From Kingdonia uniflora (lineage: Eukaryota > Streptophyta > Magnoliopsida > Ranunculales > Circaeasteraceae), in NCBI GenBank assembly GCA_014058105.1, contig JACGCM010001497.1, positions 372,001 through 436,000 on the forward strand: a DNA stretch of 64,000 bases. The letters are read 5' to 3'. Below, piece by piece: positions 32,624 to 43,286 of the stretch. Position 1 is the stretch's first letter; the number at the start of each line of letters is the position of its first letter. A model generated the notes under the pieces. That model had not been told where the DNA came from, made no database searches, and worked only from the letters and a program-made list of their open reading frames with translations. A program made the position numbers and the translations under genes.

Positions 32624-34270
32624 ATGTGCAGGCTAACATCTTCTCCTGCTTTTCCCTGTAAATGCAATTCAGAACAACCTTACCTACCTACAATTAAAGA
32701 CTCTGACCCTAAACACAACATGTTCTCTCCTCTGATCCCCAAAACCCCAACACCTCCTGAAGAACACCAACTACAGAACTATCCAAATCAAAAAGCAAGT
32801 AAAGCCCATCTTTCTCTAGCCATTGCAGAAGCCAAATCCATAGCTAGCATAGCACTCCCAATGATACTCACAGGCCTTATACTTTACTCTCGTTCAATGG
32901 TCTCAATGCTATTCCTCGGCCGCCTTGGTGAACTGTCTTTGGCTGGTGGTGCACTTGCTATCGGCTTCGCTAACATCACTGGGTATTCTATCCTCTCTGG
33001 CCTAGCTATGGGAATGGAACCCATTTGTGGCCAAGCCTTTGGCGCCAAAAAACACACCCTTCTTGGTCTCTCCTTACAGAAAACCATACTTTTGCTTCTC
33101 ATTACTTCAATTCCTATTTCATTGTTATGGATCAACATGAAGAAAATTCTCATACTTTGTGGCCAAGATGATGATATAGCCACAGAAGCTCAATCATACA
33201 TTATGTATTGTCTTCCTGATCTCTTCGCCCAGTCTCTACTCCATCCATTGAGAATTTATCTTCGCACTCAATCAATAACTATGCCTCTAACATACTGTGC
33301 TACTCTTGCTATTCTTCTACATATACCCATTAACTATCTCCTTGTTTCAGTGCTGAATCTTGGGATCAAAGGAGTTGCCTTAAGTGGGGTTTGGTCTAAC
33401 TTTAACCTTGTTGGATCTCTGATTATATATATTTATATCTCTGGTGTTTACAAGAAAACATGGGGAGGTATCTCTAAAGAATGCTTACAGGGCTGGAAAT
33501 CCTTGCTAAATTTAGCAATTCCAAGCTGCATTTCAGTCTGTCTTGAATGGTGGTGGTATGAAATCATGATTTTGCTGTGTGGGTTGTTGTTAAATCCTAG
33601 AGCAACAGTTGCTTCAATGGGAATATTGATTCAAACCACTGCTTTAATCTACATTTTCCCGTCTTCTTTAAGCTTTGGTGTATCCACAAGAGTTAGTAAC
33701 GAATTGGGTGCAAACCAACCAGCAAAAGCAAGGCTCGCAGCCATCGTCGGCCTATGTTGTAGTTTTTTCTTGGGATTTTCAGCTCTTTTGTTTGCTGTAA
33801 TGGTCAGGGGAGTATGGGCTAGTATGTTTACACAGGATAATGAGATTATTAAATTGACGTCACTCGTTTTACCGATAATCGGACTTTGCGAGCTTGGAAA
33901 TTGTCCACAAACAACAGGTTGTGGGGTATTAAGAGGCACAGCTAGGCCAAAAGTGGGTGCTAACATCAATTTGGGCTCATTTTATCTGGTTGGAATGCCT
34001 GTAGCTGTGGGGTTAAGTTTTTACGTTGGGTTCGACTTTGAAGGTTTATGGCTTGGGTTGTTAGCTGCACAGATGTCGTGTGTAGCACTTATGTTGTTTG
34101 TATTGGGTCGGACTGATTGGAGTCATGAAGCTCAGAGAGCTAAAGAGCTGACTGGAGCTTCTCTTGTTGACGATGACAGTGAAGAAGAGGATGAAGAAAG
34201 ATTGAAAGATGAAGTTAAGGATTTTAAATCTTTATTACCAGATACTAAACTTGATCAGCAACCTGTTTAA
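32624..34270 (+). CDS. MATE/DETOXIFICATION efflux transporter (DTX48-DTX52 type)
   Basis: Intact single-exon gene of 548 residues. MATE proteins are secondary transporters that move organic cations, hormones or secondary metabolites out of the cytosol using H+ or Na+ gradients. The hydrophilic Cys-containing N-terminus (1-65) leads into twelve hydrophobic segments in two halves, about 70-280 and 290-495. Family signatures include MEPICGQAFGAKK (131-143), LHPLRIYLRTQ (206-216), CLEWWWYEIMILLCG (306-320), MGILIQTTALIY (332-343), ELGANQPAKAR (360-370) and TTGCGVLRGTARP (430-442). The C-terminus (501-548) is cytosolic-type with an acidic run at 516-525. Length, lack of introns and these motifs place it in the DTX48-DTX52 clade; Arabidopsis members act at endosomal or plasma membranes in growth, hormone or iron responses. 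The exact orthologue is not assigned. The first in-frame ATG (MCRLTSS) resembles family starts. It is the only undamaged gene in the window. Confidence 0.95.
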   Translation: MCRLTSSPAFPCKCNSEQPYLPTIKDSDPKHNMFSPLIPKTPTPPEEHQLQNYPNQKASKAHLSLAIAEAKSIASIALPMILTGLILYSRSMVSMLFLGRLGELSLAGGALAIGFANITGYSILSGLAMGMEPICGQAFGAKKHTLLGLSLQKTILLLLITSIPISLLWINMKKILILCGQDDDIATEAQSYIMYCLPDLFAQSLLHPLRIYLRTQSITMPLTYCATLAILLHIPINYLLVSVLNLGIKGVALSGVWSNFNLVGSLIIYIYISGVYKKTWGGISKECLQGWKSLLNLAIPSCISVCLEWWWYEIMILLCGLLLNPRATVASMGILIQTTALIYIFPSSLSFGVSTRVSNELGANQPAKARLAAIVGLCCSFFLGFSALLFAVMVRGVWASMFTQDNEIIKLTSLVLPIIGLCELGNCPQTTGCGVLRGTARPKVGANINLGSFYLVGMPVAVGLSFYVGFDFEGLWLGLLAAQMSCVALMLFVLGRTDWSHEAQRAKELTGASLVDDDSEEEDEERLKDEVKDFKSLLPDTKLDQQPV

Positions 34271-34530
34271 CCCATTTCCATTTTTTCCCTTTTTTGATCA
34301 TATATTTTCTGAAAATTTGTAAAGGAGAGTGGTAGTAGTTCTTTGTTTGTTGTGTCATATAGAGAGGATCACAAGAGATAGAGAAATATGTTAGGGGATA
34401 GGGACATGTAATTAGGAGTAATTAGGAGTTTTTGCTGAGGTTGGTTTGCTCTTGTTTTGATTTTTAATTGGCATATATGTTATATATTTTATTTCTTTCT
34501 CATTAATTATATGAATTTCAATTTTCTCCT
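34271..34530 (+). other. Probable 3' UTR of the MATE gene
   Basis: T-rich sequence follows the TAA, with AT-rich words (TATATATTTTATTTC near 34482) that could act in 3' end formation. No clean AATAAA signal stands out, which is usual in plants. Confidence 0.35.
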
Positions 34531-34863
34531 TTAGCTTCAACACATGAATCTTACCCACTCCTGACATTGTACTTCAACAGAAACTTAGCATTTAGTAAGG
34601 CCCTAAGGGCAACTACAGTGAGATTAGTGTATTTGATAAATAAAAAGTGCCCCTAAATATAATATATGAAACAAGAAGAGCCAACATTGTTGCATGAAAC
34701 AAGTTACTCCATTCAACTATTAAAGCATAATTTAGCTCAAATGCATGTGGGTTGTAGGTATTTTTTTATTGCATCAAATCAACTTTATTTTTGTCTTATT
34801 AGATATAATGCTTATTAAAGAGGTCTCTTATTTGTTTTACTGTATTGTGATACTAGGTACCTG
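34531..34863. other. Intergenic stretch
   Basis: No gene or repeat family recognised. Confidence 0.4.
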
Positions 34864-34926
34864 TCTCAACTCTAAACTCTAAACTCTAAACTCTAAACTC
34901 TAAACTCTCAACTCTCAACTCTCAAC
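34864..34926. repeat. Telomere-like heptamer array
   Basis: Nine tandem 7-bp units: one TCTCAAC, five TCTAAAC, three TCTCAAC. On the other strand the central unit is TTTAGAG, one base from the plant telomere unit TTTAGGG. Confidence 0.85.
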
Positions 34927-37335
34927 CATATTGCAATTCATAGCATTGGCATCTACACTAGGAGTTAAGGTTTCATACACTGATCCTCCCTCCCATCAAC
35001 TACATCTAATACAATAACCACAACAACAAAACCTTTTTGGCCAACTTTCTAGACAAAGGGAATCTGGAAATGCAAAGAATCTGAGGATAAAATATGGAAA
35101 GAAAGGCACACTTATTTTCTATGTTGCAAGATTTTGCAGCATAACTATCGGGGGTTGAAGCAACGGTTAAGGACCTTACCTCAGAGGTCCCTGAAATTGG
35201 CCTCCACTGCATCAGTTAAGGACCATGTCCCATGAAGCAAAACTCCTTGAAATGGCCCTCCACTAACACAGACCATATGTTAGGATTTACCATTTCGGAA
35301 ACTGGAACATGCTGTAAACCCGGATTACCACAGGATGTTAAAAAACCGAAAGAAAAAAAAAATGTGAATATTGGTCGTACATCATCATTGTGAAAAAAGA
35401 ATGCCCATTGAGTAAATGATGGCAGATGATCAAAACCCTAAAACCTCTTCGTCTTTGGGGTCCTCCAAAAACTTATAATTTTTTTCACAAATGATAAACA
35501 AAACCTAAAACATCCCACTAAGGACATATTATACTTTTAAGGCATGACCCATTATGAACTTATGCACCCCTCATATAAGCCTACATTGGTTTGCCCAAAA
35601 AAAAAAAAAAAAAAACATAGTACATTGGGCTAGGCATTTTGTTAGTTAATCGGCGTGTACTTAATTGACTTTCAAAACTTCAGTCCTAAATTGACAAAAT
35701 GAACTCAAACAATCAAATATAATTAGCAACTAAACAAAATACAATTAAAGAATTGCCTAACGAAACAAGATAAAGTTTAAACATTCTCTAGTATTTATTT
35801 CCATTGGGTCTCGGTTTGCAACGGCGTGATCAACTGTGTCATTGCTTTATATACATCTCATAGTACGTTAAACATAAACATATAAATATTGATAGACAAA
35901 TATTGGATTGAGTTGAGAAAAATATGTACCTGAATTCGGCGTAAATAGGGATTGAGATTGAAGAGATAGATGCACGCATTTGCACCTAACAACCCTTCTC
36001 TCAACTTGCACAAACTCTAATCTTTTACAGCAGCAAAAGGCACTGTTCTCTATTTAAGTTGCGTCATTGTGAATGCTTCCAAAAATAAAAACAAGGGCAT
36101 GATCAATGATCATATATATTGGACCCCGCCATAAGTTTGAATTTGTTGTTGGTCTTACATCATCATCATATCATTGACTCTCTTTCTCTTATACTCCCCT
36201 CCTTATCTTTCTAGAATAAACTCTTTCTAGATTAAGAGGAGAATCCCTGTTACTTGGTGGGCGACAACCATCAGCATTGTTATCCCACTCAACCCTAACT
36301 CTCATGCATGCATGACCAAAGAACAATCTTCTTAGCCGACTTATCACCCAATACAAGTAACATGTTGAACTTTATCTTCTTTTTTTTATTTTTTTTTATT
36401 TTAGAGGGGTCAGTGTAGGACAGACGGATGGACATTTTTTTATATATTTTTTAATTTATTTTATTGTGTCTATTGTAAAAACATATTGCCTACGTTCGTT
36501 TGATTATAAAACAGCTTGCAGACCGCTTTCTTTGGTCTAAAGGTTGTGAGAAAATAGGCATGACACATACATATTGTGGGGATCGTTTTTAGAAGGTTCA
36601 TCATAAATTCGAATACAACACCACATAACATAATAAAGGTCAATAATGCGTGGGATCGTTTCGATGGGGTTTTCATTGTACTCACTCTAATGCTGCAAGC
36701 CTGCAATGTAGCAAGCATGGTTTAGAAGGTACATCATAAATTCGGAAACAACACCACCACTAAACAAATTATCTACCTTAATAGTGGGAAGGCATACAAA
36801 CTAGGAAAACTCAATGTAGGGAAGAGATGGTGAGATTGGAATCATCTATCTGGGGGATCGCTTGACTTTATTATTTTATTTTACAGCAAGTGAAGAAAGA
36901 ATCTTCAACAAGGAGCATTGACATTTGGAAACTAATCCCGTAGACATAATGAAGAGCCGTATAATCTTTCATTAGCACTAATAAAAATGTGCTAGAAGAT
37001 ATGGTATATCGAAAACACATCATAAAGCGAGGTTTGTGTGTGGCCTGCTAGCGAAAGCTTAGTATAGGACGTTATCAACGTTGTTTTGTACATGGGTGGT
37101 TTATTTGTGAAATATCGCCTAAATATTGTTTTATTTCTAGGTGAGAATTCTAAATAAATAATAAATTGTACAGTGTCTTCGAGCCGCACAAAAGGGCCTA
37201 TATTAGACCATCTCAAACAGAGACTGTGATTCGGTCCATAAACATAAATTCCAAGCTCCAGAGGCAAGGCCAGAATGTGAGTTAGGGGTTAGGCACCTAA
37301 TTCCCTTTTGTATGGTTTTCACGCAGATTTTCTTT
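34927..37335. other. Intergenic DNA
   Basis: No supported gene. It holds a poly-A run at 35597-35615, a T-rich tract at 36378-36405 and scattered short ORFs of no recognised family. Confidence 0.4.
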
Positions 37336-37893
37336 GAGCATCTTCAATAGAAAGAGTATGCGATTCCGATTTACCGTACAGGTATTCTAGAATCACATAC
37401 TATTTTCATCCAACAGGGAATTACGGTTTTAAGAGAGAACTTGTGATGGGAGAGAGAGAGAGAGATGTCATGTGTATTAAAAAAAATCTACGCGCTCAAC
37501 GGTTCAGCGCCTAGGCAGGAGAGAGAAGTTCTGATAGGAGAGAGAGATGCCAACTGTATTAAAAAAGTGTTGGGCGCTTAACGGTTCAATGCACAGGCAA
37601 TATGCGCATACTCCTCCCCAAGTTCAAGTTTTGCATACTTTGGAAAGATACGGGGGTGAGTATGTTGAACCCCATACTCCTGTTGAAAGGTTTTTTTGCA
37701 AAAGTACGAGAAAACCTTAACAGCATACCATACTGTTGAAGATGCTCTTAGGGTTACTCTATCTAAGAGACGCCTAAGTATTGGGCGTTAATTCGCAACC
37801 ATCAAATGTTTCTCTTAGGTTTTAACAACCGCCCAAGTAAGCGGTAAACCAGGCTTTAACAACCCCAAAATTCAGTGTCTGTTGGAGATGCTC
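37336..37893. mobile_element. MITE-like element with three end motifs
   Basis: The left end GAGCATCTTCAATAG (37336-37350) is matched in inverted orientation by CTGTTGAAGATGCTC at 37733-37747 and again by CTGTTGGAGATGCTC at 37879-37893. The core contains an imperfect ~95 bp tandem duplication (about 37442-37620) with GAGAGAGAGA and GGCGCTTAACGGTTCA-like words. Such GAGCATCTCCAAC ends are common in plant MITEs. Three ends suggest an element within an element or an internal duplication. Confidence 0.5.
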
Positions 37894-38427
37894 TAATAAT
37901 TTGGGCTATTATTCTTCAAAACAAAGCCCAAATAAACTAGGTTTTCACAGATAATATTTTTTTACCAATACTATAAAACCTAATCGAAAACACTAATTTG
38001 TATTCTCATCTACAAAGAACTAATATCCTTGGAGTAAGAAAGCTTTGATCAAATCTCTTCTTCGCCTTTTTCAAGTTTGATTCAAAGGGTTAGTCTTCTT
38101 TTTTTTCTTTTCCAATTTTGATTTTAGTTGCATTGTACTTCAATTTAATCTTTTAACTTAGTTCTTTTTTGAAGTTATTGAGCTTGCTTTCGTGTTTAAA
38201 CTGTTTATTAGCTTAAATTTCGACATGTATACTTTAATTTATGGTTAAAATTTGACAGTGGTTATTAATTTGCATGCTGTAGAATTCAAAACACTGTATT
38301 ACAATAGATACATGCCAAATTATTTTACTAGGTTAAATTTCATCTGGTATTTAATGTTCTTTCCAGAATTATCAAAGTACTTTCAGAAGAAATTGTAGTC
38401 CTAACTCAGTCTTTTATATCGAAAACT
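37894..38427 (+). other. Upstream region of the F-box pseudogene
   Basis: T-rich non-coding sequence. A leader with an intron is possible (GGGTTAGTCTTC donor-like near 38090, acceptor-like ...CAG near 38365), but this is not firmly supported. Confidence 0.3.
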
Positions 38428-39555
38428 ATGTCGTCCCCCGAGGAAAAGGAGGGATATCCTGATTGGATGGAGCTTCCAAATGGAATTCTATACATGATTT
38501 TAGAAAAGTTTATCAATTTCGAAGATCAAATTGCATTCGATAAAGTCTGCACATTGTGGCAATCATTTCTAGAGGAAAACGTTGCCCGACTGCCCGTCAT
38601 CAATCACTAAAAACCAAAATCTAGAAACTTGGGGGAGACGACGATTGGCTTCTACAACGTAGGCATGAGAAGGTATTATAGGTTTCAGCTATCAAACCCC
38701 CGATTTAAAGTCCTTCCCATGTACATGTGACGGATCACTCGTCTTAAAACAAGGGTTTGATTCATTTTATCTACACAATCCCTTCTTGCCGAGCATTAGC
38801 CCAAATTTTCTACCTAGACCACCCCCTGCACACCACACAAGTTTGTTTTATCTAGTAATCCAACATCAACTCGAGATTTTGTAGTTGGTGCAGTCTTGGA
38901 GAAAGATCCCGCTGATAATTACGTTAGCAGTAACCAACGCTCTAGTCAGCTCAAAAGAAATTTTGCCTTCAAGTCTGGTGCCAAAGTTTGGGTAGTAAGA
39001 AGACGGTATAGCATTGAGGATCTTATTTTTTTATCATAAAAAACAGTTTTATGCAGAAGTTGTAGTTCTTAACCTCAAGGAGGACTTGTTCGTGGTTACG
39101 TTGAAAACCATCCCAAGAAATTGTGAAACTTCAAGGGAAGTGGATAAGTATCTCGTGGAGTAATCGGGGGACTTATTGTTGGTTCAAAAATCTGTAGGAT
39201 CTTGTCGGGAAGATGCGGATAAAATCAAAGTTTTCAAGATGGATTACCCGATTAGCCACACGTTGATTTAAGTGCAGACTATGGGTGACGGGACATTATT
39301 CTTGAGTGAAAAATATTGTACATCTTTATCTGATTCGGCTTTATTTATCCATGGCAAGCTAAACTGTAACTGCATCTACTTTTATGGTGACCTCCATTTT
39401 GAGACTAAGTATAGCTGAACACCTCCAGAGAAAATTATTGATTTATAGCCTCACTTCTTAGGGGATCCACGGCAGGGAGAATTTCTAATGCAAGTTTACG
39501 ACATAGAAACCAAAATGATATCTGTAGAGGTCTCCGTACATCCATATTATTAGGT
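38428..39555 (+). pseudogene. F-box/DUF295 protein, pseudogene
   Basis: The first 60 codons are open and encode an F-box (WMELPNGILYMILEKF and AFDKVCTLWQSF), the motif that docks to SKP1 in SCF ubiquitin ligases. Across a TAA, frameshifts and further stops, the DUF295 beta-propeller-like part can be followed: YYRFQLSNPRFKVLPMYM, QGFDSFYLHNPFLP, RDFVVGAVLEKD, VKLK-type remnants, then MGDGTLFLSEKYCTSL and NCNCIYFYGD near 39280-39400. Family members are about 350-400 residues, so the 1.13 kb span fits a whole gene. At least three stops and two frame changes make it non-functional. The 3' end abuts a probable LTR. Confidence 0.7.
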
Positions 39556-40224
39556 TGTGAAATCATTGTTTCCGATTTGAGTATGTCAATGAGAATCAAG
39601 GAAGATGAAGATAGAAAGATGAGAGGAATTAAAGAAGAAAATCCGGATGCAAATCCGGATGATAAGAGATTTTTAAGTCTTTTGGTCTAGGGAAATCTGG
39701 ATGCAATCCAGATGCAAGTTTCCATCTGGATTTCACGTTTTGGTTTATTCTTGTTTTGGGCCATTTTGGTAATTATTTCTCCCTTGGGGGTTTAGAGCAT
39801 CTATTCCCTTCATCTTGCATCGGCATACGGGATAAACCAATCTAGCTATTCCTCTTGTATATATAGTTCTAATTTAGTGACCTTATACAATATTGAAAAT
39901 TATGGTAAAAACATTCACGTAATTAGATCTTGAAGAAAGGGTTGAATGTGAGTGAAAATCTAGTGAGAGAGGGACTCTATTAGTGACTCCATTGGAGCTT
40001 TTAGAACGCTTGAGAGAAACCCAATTTGAGTGAAACTCCATTGAAGCTCATTGGTGGAAGCTTGGTAAGATGAGAGCTTGTTTGTAACATCTTTGATTTA
40101 ACAATAATAGATTGTGGCGGGGGTGTGGACGTAGCCTTCGGGTGAACTACAGTAAATCTCTAGTGTTCTTTAGCTTTATGTTTGTGTGTATGTGTTTGTA
40201 GAGTATTCGACCAAAATGTGTCTA
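39556..40224 (+). repeat. Probable solo LTR (copia-like)
   Basis: Begins TGTGAAATC right after the F-box pseudogene. It has LTR-like word order near its end (AATAGATTGTGGCGGGGGTG, GTGGACGTAGCC, TAAATCTCTAGTG), as seen at the 3' part of many plant copia LTRs. No internal region or partner is present. The right boundary is taken as the start of the next LTR at 40225 and is approximate. Confidence 0.4.
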
Positions 40225-40728
40225 TGAACTAGGAGGATCTAGACATTAAACCTCTTAAAAGACGCCAAGTCGTTCGAACGAGACTTGGATCCGTTCGAAC
40301 GAGTTGAAGGCAAAAAGAATCAATTCTTCTTCCTCGTGTTCTAGGCATATTTTGGTTAGTCGTTCGAATTACTTTGAGTTCCCAGATGACCAAAGGTTCT
40401 GCCTCAATTTTTAGGCTTAATTGTGGAAGTCGTTCGAACGACTTATTTGTTCGTTCGAACGACTATCGTCCCTACTTCTAAATTAGATTGTTTTAAGAGT
40501 AATTTCGTCCTATATTGTAACAATAAAACTTATAACCTTCTAAAATGGGCAAGGCTATGCAATATGAAGGGATCCAAGTTGTAATCATGAACTAAGGGTT
40601 TGGAGGGTTAATTCATTGTAATCAATCAAATTGAGCAATAGAAGTTCTTATTGGGAAATTATCCCGTCAAATCGTTTGTTATTTGTTAATTTTTCTTCAA
40701 GGTTAGACTCTCATTAGATTGTGGATTA
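40225..40728 (+). repeat. 5' LTR of the RT-less Ty3
   Basis: Pairs with 53824-54335. Palindrome core pairs are at 40273/40294 and 40433/40454, both 21 bp apart, with a degenerate single near 40360. The following TGGCATCAAATT (40731-40742) is a decayed initiator-Met-type primer site. Confidence 0.8.
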
Positions 40729-40859
40729 AATGGCATCAAATTTTAGAGTAACGATTCTCAGGGGATTGTTGGTTTGTGGTCTATGCACGTGACCGACTCA
40801 AGCAAATGAAGAAGATACTTGTGTGTCTGTTGAAGATTCACAGAAAACTTAATCTGAAG

Positions 40860-41760
40860 AATAACATGAATACAGAGATGGGCAATTCAAAAGATTGACT
40901 CTCAAAACTTAAAAATCAAGTTTCTGACCTACTACTACTCTAGGGGAGTTTGTAAAATAGTTAGCTCTCGCAAACCACTTTAAGGCATCCACTTCGACGA
41001 AGGGACAAAACGAAAAAAAAAGAAATAAATGATATGAAGAAGGAGAAGGACGAGGGTAACGAGGAAGAAGATGGAGATTCTAGTGATGCTGAATCCGTGA
41101 AAGAAAAATTGGTTATTGGTAAGTACATGAATTATATACGTAATCTTCGCATTAATTTTAAAATTAAAATTCCAATATTCGACGGGTCAATCAATGTTGA
41201 GAAATTGGATAAATGAGTATATGAATATTCAAATGTTCAAAAAATTTGTTTTTCGACATAAAAATTCATAAGTCATGCACCCACGTGGTAGAAATCTTAT
41301 AAGAAACGTCACATCGTAGAAAGCTTGAGTTAGAAAGAATTTAATATGTCGGTTAGGAAATAGTTTTATCCAATTGGGTATGAACAGGATAGATAGTTTA
41401 AATGGCATCATTTGCGCCAAAAACATGGGCAATTATTACAATAGTACACTACGGAGTTCATAACCAAGCTTTGGTTTTAGACATCGATGTGCACGAGTAT
41501 GAGGTGTTTATAAAGTACACGGAGGGTTTATCAGAGTCAATTAGAAGGGAGTTGAAACTCTTTAATGTGGTAAATATCGAAAACACTACCGTGAAGGCGA
41601 TTGCCATTGAAGGCAAGTACTTGAAAAGTGACAAGAAAGACGACAAACACAAGACGGGGTACAAGTCTGGTTGGAAGAATGAGCATAAGGGAGATGGGTC
41701 TTCATCTAAGGGGAATTATTGCAGTCATTATAAGGTGAGTGGACATATTTAAGATAAATT
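40860..41760 (+). pseudogene. Ty3 gag of the RT-less element
   Basis: Open pieces at 41034-41216 and 41402-41752 cover the central gag domain (INFKIKIPIFDGSINVEKLD) and the C-terminal part (HNQALVLDIDVHEYEVFIKY, EGLSESIRRELKLF). A lysine-rich tail and a knuckle remnant, YCSHYKVSGHI, follow; its second Cys has become Tyr. The sequence between has several stops. It is clearly homologous to the gag at 26.9-27.9 kb on the other strand. Confidence 0.7.
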
Positions 41761-41879
41761 TGGGAAACTTTACCGGAGCTTAGGACGAAGGAGAAGAAGA
41801 TCAAGAGAAAGTAATGTGTACTAGCCACAGCAGTTGTGGACCTCTCAGATTTAGATAAACCTAATCCTAAGCTTATTCT

Positions 41880-42413
41880 TATGTTCAGACTATAGATATT
41901 GAGGAGGCAAGTCAGAAAAAACTTTTGTATGTCAGTATTCATGTGAAGTAGAGCTTAGTAAAGGTCATTATTGAACCAAGTTGTCAAAAGAACTTGATTT
42001 CTGAGGCGTTGGTGAAGAATATGGGTTTGAATGCTACGGCTCATCCTAAGCCGTATGGTTCGGGGTGGATTCAGAAAGAAGCAGAGTTAAAGATCATGAA
42101 GCAGTATATATTCAAGTTTGTGATTACTGAATGTTTATTAACGAGGTAATGTGTAAGGTAATTCCTTTAGATATATGTTAGGTCAGTTTGGGTAGCTTTT
42201 ATCTTTGGTACCGAGATGCGATTCATTACCGTAGAGCTTACAAGTATCGTCTTATGAAAGAGGAAAATGAGTCCCATATCAATGCTTATTTGGAGAATTT
42301 CACAACGAAGAATTTAGTAAGGGCGACTTAGGTGAAGAGGTTGGTCAATACGAGCGAAAAGTTTATGTTATTGGTACGGCCGATTCAAGATGGAATGTCG
42401 GCTAAAGTGTTAC
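41880..42413 (+). pseudogene. Ty3 protease region of the RT-less element
   Basis: Broken frames give remnants of a protease N-terminal half near 41935-42060 and, further on, LVNTSEKFMLLVRPIQDGMSAKVL just before the Athila insertion. After the insertion the text resumes as STMTISSKQQTKMEKL at 52059. No RT occurs on either side. Confidence 0.6.
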
Positions 42414-43009
42414 TGATAGGCATGAAAAATGCCTATTTTGTTCCTTCAATTTACATTATCTAGAAACTTATTTTATGTTTCACTGGGCTTAATTGAAGTA
42501 TGTTTGACCATTGCAGGTAAAGAGACATTTGTGATCAAACCCTTCTTAAAGCCTAACTCTTACAAGCTAAAGAGCTGCTGGAGATGATCTATTGTCAAGA
42601 GCTGTTAGAGATGACCTTATGCCAAGAGCTGCTAGAGCTGCTAGAAGACTTAGTAATCAAGCCTAGCTAAAAGGTCTCCACACAATCAGGAGTGGTTGAG
42701 GGAGATGCGGACTTTTAGTTAGGTTAAAGAGAGATAGAGTTGTAGAGGAGAGAGGATCATCTTTTACTCTCTGAAAACCACGTAGCTTTGAGTATTCTTT
42801 AGAGATAATGTTTATTATTTTTGGAGAATCTTGGGAAATCTAAATTGGGAAATTAATGATGTAAGTTTTTGTTTATCAATAAATTTCTTATATTAATTTA
42901 TATTTTCCATTTACTTAATTTGATATGAGAAACAAGATTTGATCTTTGCATCCCTGAAGAACGACAACCCTAACTTATATTATAACACCCAGTTTGATAC
43001 GGATTATCA
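42414..43009 (+). repeat. 5' LTR of the Athila-like element
   Basis: Near-identical partner of 51463-52058. It contains repeated AGAGCTGC/AGAGCTGTTAGAG words (42572-42640). No TTCGAA palindrome is present. Confidence 0.85.
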
Positions 43010-43011
43010 AA

Positions 43012-43032
43012 TGGCGTCTTTGTCGGGGATGC
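43012..43032 (+). other. Primer-binding site (tRNA-Asp type)
   Basis: TGGCGTCTTTGTCGGGGATG resembles TGGCGCCGTTGCCGGGGA, the site complementary to the 3' end of aspartate tRNA used by Athila elements, with a few transitions. Confidence 0.7.
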
Positions 43033-43235
43033 AAGTGATTTGAAAATCGTGTTTCTGTTAATTATTATTCCGTTTGACGAGTTTTTATTAGTTTTTATTA
43101 GCAATTTTTCTTCTCTTTTTTGCTCCTTGAGGTATTTGTTTTTGTGTTGTTTGCAGGTATTTATTAATGTCAGGCGAGTGATAGTCAATAACAACTGCGT
43201 TAAAGTTGTTACAACTCTCAAAACACACACACACA

Positions 43236-43286
<51 letters not shown>

